A stretch of 22,961 nucleotides of DNA, taken from contig JAZLKM010000071.1 in assembly GCA_045597645.1 (NCBI GenBank), forward strand, positions 1 to 22,961. The letters run 5' to 3'. Positions 1-5,954 of this stretch are shown piece by piece. How positions within the stretch are numbered: position 1 is the stretch's first letter; the number at the start of each line of letters is the position of its first letter. Under the pieces are notes generated by a model that was not told where the DNA came from, did no database searches, and saw only the letters and a list, made by a program, of their open reading frames with translations. The stretch is from JAKSSE01 sp045597645 (lineage in GTDB: Bacteria; Bacillota; Clostridia; Lachnospirales; Lachnospiraceae). The translations under genes and the position numbers were made by a program.

Positions 1-960
1 ATGGCTGCGCGCGAAAAATGTACAATCCACGTCAGCCCCAGAGCCAGAATTGTACAAAAGGTGTGGCATTGCACAACAAATGTACAATCCACATCAGCCC
101 CAGAGCTAGAATTGTACAAAAAGCATGGCTGCGCGCGAAAAATGTACAATCCACATCAGTCTAAGAACTAGAATTGTACATAAGGAGCCAAAATGTGCGA
201 CCAATGTACAATCCACATCAGCCCCAAAGCTGGAATTGTACAAAAAACATGGCTGCGCGCGAAAAATGTACAATCCACATCAGTCTAAGAACTAGAATTG
301 TACATAAAGAGCCAAAATGTGCGACCAATGTACAATCCACGTCAGCCCTAGAACTAGAATTGTACATAAAGTGCGGTTGCGCGCGAAAAATGTACAATCC
401 ACATCAGTCCCAGAGCCGGAATTGTACATAAAGCATGGCTGCGCGCGAAAAATGTACAATCCACGTCAGCCCCAGAGCCAGAATTGTACAAAAGGTGTGG
501 CATTGCACAACAAATGTACAATCCACATCAGCCCCAGAGCTAGAATTGTACATAAAGCATGGCTGCGCGCGAAAAATGTACAATCCACATCAGTCTAAGA
601 ACTAGAATTGTACAAAAAACATGGCTGCGCACGAAAAATGTACAATCCACATCAGCCCCAGAGCTAGGATTGTACATAAGGAGTCGAAATGTGCGACCAA
701 TGTACAATCCACGTCAGCCCCAGAGCCAGAATTGTACAAAAGGTGTGGCATTGCACAACAAATGTACAATCCACATCAGCCCTAGAACTAGGATTGTACA
801 TAAGGAGGCGAAATGTGCGACAAATGTACAATCCACGTCAGTCCTAGAACTAGGATTGTACATAAGGAGTCGAAATGTGCGACCAATGTACAATCCACGT
901 CAGCCCCAGAGTCGGAATTGTACAAAAAGCGCCGCTGCGCACATAAAATGTACAAAAATG
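1..960. repeat. 62-bp tandem repeat array with TGTACA palindromes
   Basis: Fifteen full units start at 19, 81, 143, 205, 267, 329, 391, 453, 515, 577, 639, 701, 763, 825 and 887, always exactly 62 bp apart. A degenerate sixteenth begins at 949. The left edge of the window cuts the array. Each unit has a 38-bp core bounded by the inverted octamers TGTACAAT and ATTGTACA, then a 24-bp spacer of one of three families: GC-rich with GCTGCGCGCG, GGTGTGGCATTGCAC, or AAATGTGCGACCAA. The 22-bp core interior varies at only a few positions, mostly by transitions. No credible gene lies here: the period is not a multiple of three, so the same repeat is read in all frames. What is seen is a phased array of palindromes; a role as a protein-binding scaffold is inference. 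Confidence 0.95.
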
Positions 961-1002
961 AGCAAAAACTATAACCGAATGTGAAAAAACAATGTATTTC
1001 AC

Positions 1003-1064
1003 GCCAACAGGCTTGGCATTTCAGCATAAAATAGAGTAGAATGGCTTGAAAAGTAAATTGTACA
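1003..1064 (+). promoter_or_regulatory. Probable promoter of the amino-acid ABC operon
   Basis: TTGGCA (1013-1018) and TAGAAT (1037-1042) are separated by 18 bp, a good sigma-A type promoter. The -35 box lies in an inverted repeat, GCCAA (1003-1007) with TTGGC (1013-1017). An ATTGTACA octamer identical to the right arm of the upstream repeats lies at 1057-1064, just after the expected transcription start. It is off the 62-bp register. The rest of 960-1141 shows no gene. The start of the first gene is preceded by the ribosome site GAGGTGAGAGGA. Confidence 0.55.
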
Positions 1065-1141
1065 CAATGGATTTGCCGTGCAAGCAGGTAGTATTGGCAA
1101 CACAGCATATTCAGACACTAAAATTATGAGGTGAGAGGAAT

Positions 1142-1933
1142 ATGAAAAAAATCATTTCAGCTGCTCTTGTAGCAGTAATGGCAGTAGGTATGATGACCGG
1201 ATGTGGTCAGTCAGGCAAAAATGACCAGCTATCAAACATTAAGTCAGCAGGTAAGGTTGTAATCGCAATGGAAGGCCAGTGGGCACCATGGACCTATCAT
1301 GATGAGACCGATGCACTTGTGGGCTACGATGTTGAGGTTGGACAGAAAATCGCCGAGAAGCTTGGCGTACAGGCAGAGTTTATCGAAGGCGAGTGGGATG
1401 GACTTTTCACTGGACTTAGCAGCGGTAAGTTTGACCTGGTAATAAATGGTGTAGAGATTACAGATGAGAGAAAAGAGAAATTTGATTTCTCTGATCCTTA
1501 TGCATATGATGGATGCGTATTAATCGTACCAGCAGAAAATGCTACTGTAGCTTCATTCGAGGATCTGGCAGGCAAGACCACTACCAATTCTCTGGGTTCT
1601 ACATATGCAGACCTTGCAGCGGAGTATGGTGCAGAGGTTATGAATGTAGATACGCTTGCAGAGACAATTGATATGGTACTCTCAGGCAGAGCAGATGCAA
1701 CCATCAATGCAGAGTCTTCATTTTATGATTACATGGCAGAGCATCCGGATGCACCTATCACAATTGCAGCAAAGTCAGCTAATCCATCAGAGATAGCAGT
1801 GACCATGCGCAAGGGTGAGGAGACTGCAGCGCTTAGAGATGCCATCAACAAAGCACTTGAGGAGCTTAAGGCATCAGGCGAGCTTTCAGCAATCTCACAG
1901 AAGTATTTCGATAGAGACATTACTACTAAGTAA
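1142..1933 (+). CDS. Amino-acid ABC transporter substrate-binding lipoprotein
   Basis: A 263-residue extracellular receptor of the family 3 solute-binding proteins (polar amino acids, cystine/glutamine type). It should capture an amino acid outside the cell and pass it to the permease encoded next. Residues 1-20 form a lipoprotein signal peptide ending in MMTGC, with Cys21 as the lipidated residue. The mature part shows family landmarks: GKVVIAMEGQWAPWTY at the start of lobe 1, VGYDVEVGQKIAEKLG, EWDGLFTGLSSGKFDLVING, then ITDERKEKFDFSDPY, and late in the protein the ELKASGELSAISQKYF helix. The length is typical. The ATG at 1142 has a strong ribosome site. It is first of three genes for a complete importer; the exact substrate cannot be read from sequence. 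Confidence 0.93.
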   Translation: MKKIISAALVAVMAVGMMTGCGQSGKNDQLSNIKSAGKVVIAMEGQWAPWTYHDETDALVGYDVEVGQKIAEKLGVQAEFIEGEWDGLFTGLSSGKFDLVINGVEITDERKEKFDFSDPYAYDGCVLIVPAENATVASFEDLAGKTTTNSLGSTYADLAAEYGAEVMNVDTLAETIDMVLSGRADATINAESSFYDYMAEHPDAPITIAAKSANPSEIAVTMRKGEETAALRDAINKALEELKASGELSAISQKYFDRDITTK

Positions 1934-1975
1934 TAGAGCTCATGTCAGTTTTTATTAGAAGCAATAAAAAGTATT

Positions 1976-2683
1976 ATGTCAGAGAGACTAATTAACATAT
2001 TAATAACCTCATTCGGTCACATTTTTGTGGCCGGATTGAAGGTTACTATTCCACTGACGATATGTTCTTTTGCGCTAAGCATCGTGCTCGCAATTTTTCT
2101 TGCAGTGGTTCAGGTAGCCAATATCAAGGTTCTTAAGCAGATATCCAAGTTTTATATATGGTTTTTCAGAGGGACACCTGTCATAGTGCAGCTGTTCATT
2201 ATTTTCTTTGGCTTGCCATATGTGGGATTTAATATTCCGGCTTTTCCAGCTGCAGTGCTGGGCTTCGGACTTAATCTTGCGGCCTACAACGCGGAATCAA
2301 TAAGAGCGGCTATAGAGGCCGTGCCAAAGGGGCAGACTGAGGCAGCATATCTCATAGGACTTAACACCGCCCAGACCATGAGACGAGTGGTATTGCCGCA
2401 GGCAGGGCGCATAGCATTTCCGTCGCTTTGGAACAACCTGATATCTTTGGTTAAGGACACATCATTGGCAGCCAGCATTACAGTTGTAGAGCTTTTTACA
2501 AAAACGCAGCAGATAGCGGCAAGGACTTATGAGCCGTTGGCACTTTATCTAGAGGCAGCCGTTATATATTTGATTTTCTGCTCAATACTCACTGTACTTC
2601 AGAGCTACATCGAGAAGAAGATGGCATGGGAAAATAGAGTACCAGGCAGTGCAAAAAGGAGGGGACTACTATTCTTAAAGTAA
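1976..2683 (+). CDS. Amino-acid ABC transporter permease
   Basis: A 235-residue inner-membrane permease of the HisM/GlnP type. Hydrophobic segments include VAGLKVTIPLTICSFALSIV and FYIWFFRGTPVIVQLFIIFF, where the F-RGTP-VQ motif is a family hallmark. The EAA loop that contacts the ATPase is visible as EAVPKGQTEAAYLIGLNTAQ followed by RRVVLPQAGRIAFPSLWN. It lies 42 bp after the receptor gene. No strong ribosome site precedes the ATG at 1976; only AGAAG about 15 bases upstream is seen. No other usual start exists in frame, which is open only from 1937. Translation may therefore be weak or coupled. Its last 13 bp overlap the proposed start of the ATPase gene. Confidence 0.92.
   Translation: MSERLINILITSFGHIFVAGLKVTIPLTICSFALSIVLAIFLAVVQVANIKVLKQISKFYIWFFRGTPVIVQLFIIFFGLPYVGFNIPAFPAAVLGFGLNLAAYNAESIRAAIEAVPKGQTEAAYLIGLNTAQTMRRVVLPQAGRIAFPSLWNNLISLVKDTSLAASITVVELFTKTQQIAARTYEPLALYLEAAVIYLIFCSILTVLQSYIEKKMAWENRVPGSAKRRGLLFLK
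2655..2673 (+). promoter_or_regulatory. Shine-Dalgarno site that sets an ATT start codon
   Basis: AAAGGAGGGG (2655-2664) lies six bases before ATT (2671-2673), inside the last codons of the permease gene. No ATG, GTG or TTG occurs in the ATPase frame between the in-frame TAG at 2635 and the TTG at 2734, and that TTG has no ribosome site. The spacing and the family N-terminus both point to ATT. Confidence 0.7.
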
Positions 2684-3471
2684 CAGGTCTTACAAAAAAA
2701 TATGGCGAAAATGTAGTTCTGGATGGAATAGATTTGTCTGTTGAGACTGGAAAAGTAGTGGCTGTGCTGGGCCCTAGCGGCAGCGGTAAGACCACTATGC
2801 TTAGATGTATCAGCTTCCTGGAGAGAGCAGACCAAGGCACAGTTGGTTTTGACGATGAATTTCTCGATATGTCCAACTGGGACAAAAAGCAAATCAGAAA
2901 TATTCGAATGAGGATGGGCTTTGTATCACAGAGCCTGAATCTTTTTATGAATATGACAGCGCTGGAAAATGTTATGGAGGGCCTGGTTACCGCCAGAAAG
3001 ATGGACAAAGAGGTGGCTAAAAAGAAGGCGCTCGATGTAATAGAGAGAGTAGGACTTCTAGATAAGGTCGACTATTATCCACAGCATCTTTCAGGTGGAC
3101 AGCAGCAGAGAATCGCAATAGCCAGAGCTCTTGCAGCAGATCCGGAGATTATATTGTTTGATGAGCCTACGTCGGCTCTTGACCCCGAGCTTACAGCTGA
3201 GGTTCTATCTACAATAAAAAGATTGGCAGACGAGGGTACTACTATGCTCATCGTCACCCATGAGATGGAATTCGCCGCCAGCATTGCTGACGAGGTGGTA
3301 TTCATTGAAAATGGGGAAATAATAGAAAAAGCTCCGGCGAAGGAGTTCTTCACTTCACCGAAGCATAAAAGGTCAATCGCGTTTGTCGAAAAAAGCTACG
3401 GCCACAGCACCGGGACCAGCATGGGTCCCGATGGCGCAACCAATGGTCATAATGGGGAGATTAGTGGTTGA
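2671..3471 (+). CDS. Amino-acid ABC transporter ATPase, probable ATT start
   Basis: The cytoplasmic ATPase of the importer. Counting from the ATT at 2671 it has 266 residues: Walker A GPSGSGKT 34-41, Q-loop Gln87 in FVSQSLNLF, signature LSGGQQQ 140-146, Walker B ILFDEPTSALDP about 161-172, and H-loop His197. The first ATG/GTG/TTG in frame is the TTG at 2734, which would cut off the conserved beginning LKVTGLTKKYGENVVLDGI. The ATT at 2671 sits six bases after AAAGGAGGGG and restores the usual N-terminus, so it is preferred. Residues 235-266 are read from DNA antisense to the end of degV. They form a Gly/Ser/His-rich tail (GHSTGTSMGPDGATNGHNG) unlike the usual end of this family, which is near residue 243. 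ATPase function is very well supported; the start is inferred. Confidence 0.9.
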   Translation: MLKVTGLTKKYGENVVLDGIDLSVETGKVVAVLGPSGSGKTTMLRCISFLERADQGTVGFDDEFLDMSNWDKKQIRNIRMRMGFVSQSLNLFMNMTALENVMEGLVTARKMDKEVAKKKALDVIERVGLLDKVDYYPQHLSGGQQQRIAIARALAADPEIILFDEPTSALDPELTAEVLSTIKRLADEGTTMLIVTHEMEFAASIADEVVFIENGEIIEKAPAKEFFTSPKHKRSIAFVEKSYGHSTGTSMGPDGATNGHNGEISG

Positions 3472-4224
3472 CCCTTGCCACAACGATTTACTATCCTCTA
3501 TATATTTCTGGAGGAGTACATCGGATAGACCACTGTAACCTAAGTACAATGGCATGGAAAAATCAATACCGCCATGCTTTTCAATCTCCTCACACAGTCT
3601 GTTGCCGGCCTTTTTAGAGCCTCTGGCAGCACCGATGAGTGAAATCTTGCCTTCCACGGCGGTGATTACTGGCTTGATTTGAAGCATATTACCTGCTATC
3701 GCAGCAGTTGAGCTTATGCGGCCACCCTTCTTTAAATACTCAAGTGTATCGAGCATTGCAAGGACGTGCAGGTGGTCTTTTTTATTTTCTACGTCAGCGA
3801 CTACGGATTCGATATCCATACCGCTGTCTACGAGCCTGAGTGCATATTCAACCAAGCATCTTTGGCTGAGAGTAACATTGAGAGAGTCAATGATATATAC
3901 GCTACCCTCATCGAATTCATCAGCCGCAATCTTGGCACTCTGATAGGTGCCTGAAAGCTCAGATGAAATGGTGATGATAAGAGCAATGTCGCCTGCTTCT
4001 ACGATAGGTCTTATTGCATCCTCAAACTCAGCTGGATTGACCTGACTTGATACCGGAAGAGTATCGTCTTCAACCAGTCTTTCGTAGAATTCTTCGTGAT
4101 TGATGTCGATGCCATCAGCATAGGTCTTGTCGCCTATAGTAACGTGAAGCGGTACGACATGAAGGTTTGGTTTGGTATTTCCTATAATATCTGAACCAGA
4201 ATCGGTAATTATCTGTATTGCCAT
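3373..4224 (-). CDS. degV: DegV family fatty-acid-binding protein
   Basis: A 283-residue cytoplasmic protein of the DegV (FakB) family. Members bind a long-chain fatty acid and, in species with a FakA kinase, present it for phosphorylation. Visible landmarks are the N-terminal TDSGSDI, PVSSQVNPAEF, the ISSELSGTYQSA loop, LDTLEYLKKGGRIS in mid-protein, IKPVI, and the C-terminal IGTHAGPGAVAVAFF that closes the lipid site. The length is normal, so the gene is complete. Its ATG has AGGAGA eight bases upstream. It is convergent with the amino-acid importer and overlaps the ATPase end by 99 bp, with no terminator between them. It is divergent from the MerR gene, and the two share a promoter region. 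No FakA partner is in the window. Confidence 0.93.
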   Translation of the reverse strand: MAIQIITDSGSDIIGNTKPNLHVVPLHVTIGDKTYADGIDINHEEFYERLVEDDTLPVSSQVNPAEFEDAIRPIVEAGDIALIITISSELSGTYQSAKIAADEFDEGSVYIIDSLNVTLSQRCLVEYALRLVDSGMDIESVVADVENKKDHLHVLAMLDTLEYLKKGGRISSTAAIAGNMLQIKPVITAVEGKISLIGAARGSKKAGNRLCEEIEKHGGIDFSMPLYLGYSGLSDVLLQKYIEDSKSLWQGSTTNLPIMTIGCAIGTHAGPGAVAVAFFDKRD

Positions 4225-4254
4225 TTGAAATCTCCTAAAATCTCTTGCTGTTTC

Positions 4255-4285
4255 TTTAGAGGTTTCGCGAAACTAATGCTATAAT
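4255..4285 (+). promoter_or_regulatory. MerR-type promoter of the regulator gene
   Basis: A perfect TATAAT (4280-4285) is preceded at 19 bp by TTTAGA (4255-4260, four of six consensus bases). The spacer contains the perfect 12-bp palindrome GTTTCGCGAAAC (4262-4273). An overlong 19-bp spacer holding a dyad is the known architecture of promoters regulated by MerR-family proteins. Autoregulation by the protein at 4374 is inferred. Confidence 0.6.
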
Positions 4286-4311
4286 AAACGTGGGGGTTAC
4301 ACCCATGTCAA
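4281..4311 (-). promoter_or_regulatory. Divergent degV promoter with 19-bp spacer
   Basis: On the minus strand a perfect TTGACA (4311 down to 4306) and TATTAT (4286 down to 4281) are separated by 19 bp. The spacer holds the inverted repeat GGGT-TAC-ACCC (4294-4304). Its -10 box overlaps the -10 box of the opposing promoter almost completely, so the two should compete for RNA polymerase. The dyad differs in sequence from the one in the opposing spacer. Confidence 0.6.
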
Positions 4312-4339
4312 TAATTATTTGCAAAGAATTAGAAGTTGT

Positions 4340-4360
4340 CTCCTGAGCTTTAGCTCGGAG
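4340..4360 (+). promoter_or_regulatory. Leader hairpin before the MerR gene
   Basis: CTCC-T-GAGCT (4340-4349) pairs with AGCTC-GGAG (4352-4360), giving nine base pairs with one bulged base and a two-base loop region. The right arm contains GGAG, the only Shine-Dalgarno-like sequence near the start at 4374. The hairpin could therefore hide the ribosome site. This is a reading from sequence only. Confidence 0.45.
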
Positions 4361-4373
4361 TGCTTGAATAATA

Positions 4374-5189
4374 TTGAAAAATGATAAACATATGGATGAC
4401 GAATATTGTATAAAATCAGGTGAATTTCAAAAGCTTTGTAATACCACAAGGGACACGCTGCGCTTTTACAGAGAGCAGGGAATCCTAGTTCCACACAGAA
4501 ATGAGGAAAATGGTTATTACATGTATAGCTATGCTCAGGTGGGCTCGTACCATTTGATTAGGTCCATGAGAGAGATGGGGTCTACAGTGGAGGAGGTTAA
4601 GCGATACCTTGAGACTGGCGACAGAAACACATACAAGGATCTGGTGGAGGCTCAGTACAACGAGCTGGTGGCGCACAGGGATGAGCTCGACGCTAAAATT
4701 AGGACTATAGAGAATCTTAGGGTATTGATGGAATTTATCAGTAAAATAGATATCGGTGAGCCGGTATGCGATAGCTTTGAGTATGAGTTCAGATTCAATT
4801 ATTCAAAAGTGGAAAGTAAAGCGGCCTATTCGATGGCTGATGTGGCAGCGGATGTAGAACATCATATGCGAGCTTTCGAAAATGATGTGAGTCGAGTGTC
4901 TATGGGGGTGGTCATAGATAGGAAGGATTTCCTTAACGGGGATTATCGGTACCAACAGATATTTGACACACACATTAGTAGAAAAGCGGGAAGCATCACA
5001 AAGCTTGCGGGCATAGTGTGCAGGGAAGAAGATGGTGACATAACTGTACAGTATGAGAGACTATCTTCCTATGTAAATGCAAATGGATTAGTGCCGGTAA
5101 GTGATTTTTACAGTCTCTCAGTGCTAAATGGTATGGATTTAGGCGGAGACCGCAGATATTTGAAATGTGTAGCGGTTATGGTAGAATGA
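4374..5189 (+). CDS. MerR family transcriptional regulator with C-terminal effector domain
   Basis: A one-component regulator of up to 271 residues. Residues 12-80 form the MerR winged helix-turn-helix: IKSGEFQKLCNTTRDTLRFY, then REQGILVPHRNEENGYYMYS with the typical Gly-Tyr-Tyr wing, and a helix ending REMGSTVEEVKRYL. Residues 88-120 look like the dimer coiled coil. Residues about 125-271 form a beta-rich domain resembling the effector-binding domains of BmrR-type members; the ligand is unknown. The start is uncertain: TTG at 4374, 13 bases after GGAG, or ATG at 4392 with no ribosome site. Divergent placement and the 19-bp promoter spacers suggest that it controls itself and degV, perhaps in response to a lipid or hydrophobic compound; that is inference. 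Confidence 0.85.
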   Translation: MKNDKHMDDEYCIKSGEFQKLCNTTRDTLRFYREQGILVPHRNEENGYYMYSYAQVGSYHLIRSMREMGSTVEEVKRYLETGDRNTYKDLVEAQYNELVAHRDELDAKIRTIENLRVLMEFISKIDIGEPVCDSFEYEFRFNYSKVESKAAYSMADVAADVEHHMRAFENDVSRVSMGVVIDRKDFLNGDYRYQQIFDTHISRKAGSITKLAGIVCREEDGDITVQYERLSSYVNANGLVPVSDFYSLSVLNGMDLGGDRRYLKCVAVMVE

Positions 5190-5296
5190 CAAAGGCTTCA
5201 GGGTTACTCCCGGAGGCTTAGCTGCGAGGCAGCAATTGTTTATGAGCAAGTAGCGAAGCGGATTGCGAATAACATTGAATACTTAAGGGGGCAAAG
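5190..5296 (+). terminator. Intergenic hairpins, possible weak terminator of the MerR gene
   Basis: An imperfect hairpin spans 5192-5219 (AAGGCTTCAGGG with CCCGGAGGCTT, one bulge and one mismatch). A perfect one, GCTGC-GAG-GCAGC, spans 5221-5233 and is followed by AATTGTTTAT rather than a clean T run. Termination is plausible but weak. GCGAAGC (5253-5259), a very stable DNA mini-hairpin sequence, also occurs and recurs near 12 kb. The next gene has the ribosome site AAGGGGG at 5284-5290. Confidence 0.35.
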
Positions 5297-5794
5297 ATGG
5301 TTTTTAGAAAAAAGGTAGAGAATCCTATGCTGGCAGGTACTATCGAGATGCTTAAGGCAGACGATACTCCTGAGCATAGAGTGATGATGATGGAGGAGAT
5401 TTTCCAGGCAGAGTTTATGACTCCGGTGAGAGCGACTCCGTCGCCTACTCTAAATGAGGACGGAACATATAGGCTTGAGCCAGGCTCAAAGCTACAGTTT
5501 CCTTTAATAAATGGCAAGGATGGAAAACAGTTTTTTGTAGCCTGCACTAATGAGGGAGAGCTTAAGAAGTGCTTTAAGGATGATGAGGATCCGCATTATT
5601 TTACAGTATCCTTCAAGGAACTGTCTGAAATGCAGGTGAGAAAGGATGCTAATGGCAATATGTCACCTGCTGTGGGCATAGTAATTAATCCACTTAGCAG
5701 CAATATAATTGTCCCGAAAGAGGCTAGTATAAAGTATCTGCTAACACTGAGAGAACAGCAGCTGCGCACAAATCCGCCTAAACAGGGGAATTAG
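5297..5794 (+). CDS. SseB-domain protein of unknown function
   Basis: A 165-residue, probably cytoplasmic protein. The N-terminal half, ENPMLAGTIEMLKADDTPEH followed by MMEEIFQAEFMTPV, matches the opening of the SseB N-terminal domain. The C-terminal part, FVACTNEGELKKC then VGIVINPLSSNIIVPKE, matches its second half, as in many Firmicutes proteins of this family. No signal peptide or membrane segment is seen. The biochemical role of the family in these bacteria is not established. It begins at ATG 5297 after AAGGGGGCAAAG. It is between the MerR gene and the peptide importer, but the importer has its own promoter, so it is probably transcribed separately. Confidence 0.75.
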   Translation: MVFRKKVENPMLAGTIEMLKADDTPEHRVMMMEEIFQAEFMTPVRATPSPTLNEDGTYRLEPGSKLQFPLINGKDGKQFFVACTNEGELKKCFKDDEDPHYFTVSFKELSEMQVRKDANGNMSPAVGIVINPLSSNIIVPKEASIKYLLTLREQQLRTNPPKQGN

Positions 5795-5833
5795 AGGAAA
5801 CTTGAAATCTGGCGTCAGAACGGACACTGAAAT

Positions 5834-5875
5834 TGCAAAAAAAGTGTTTTCAATGCAAAAAAAGTGTGATAGAAT
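5834..5875 (+). promoter_or_regulatory. Promoter of the opp operon with a direct-repeat operator candidate
   Basis: TTTTCA (5847-5852) and TAGAAT (5870-5875) are 17 bp apart. A 14-base direct repeat, TGCAAAAAAAGTGT, occurs at 5834-5847 and 5854-5867, 20 bp apart or about two helical turns, around the -35 box. The placement suits a regulator that binds two sites on one face of the helix. The A runs could alternatively be an UP-like or bending element. Confidence 0.5.
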
Positions 5876-5880
5876 GTAGA

Positions 5881-5937
5881 AACTTAATGGTAAGTTCAGG
5901 CGCCGCGGACAGCGTATGTCTGTGGGGCTTGTTTTTA
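5881..5937 (+). promoter_or_regulatory. Attenuator-like hairpins in the opp leader
   Basis: AACTTA-ATGG-TAAGTT (5881-5896) is a perfect small hairpin. It is followed by a 12-bp stem pairing 5900-5911 with 5917-5928 (one mismatch, two G-U pairs, five-base loop), then TTGTTTTTATGTTT. A stem and T tract between promoter and first gene resembles an intrinsic terminator used for attenuation. No leader peptide or known riboswitch was recognised. Confidence 0.45.
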
Positions 5938-5954
5938 TGTTTGGGAGGTAGAAC

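Noticed and set aside
19..948. CRISPR array
   Set aside because: The 24-bp spacers fall into three recurring families rather than unique sequences, the 38-bp core varies, and no cas gene is present in the window.
174..984. Open frames of 85-141 residues across the tandem array
   Set aside because: They are the same repeat read in different frames (62 is not a multiple of three), with no ribosome sites and no homologous domain.
2734..2736. TTG as start of the amino-acid ATPase
   Set aside because: It lacks a ribosome site and would remove the conserved first strand that is encoded upstream in frame.
3411..3430. CGGGACC/GGTCCCG hairpin as terminator between the ATPase gene and degV
   Set aside because: It lies within conserved DegV codons on one strand, has no T tract on either strand, and pairs only seven bases.
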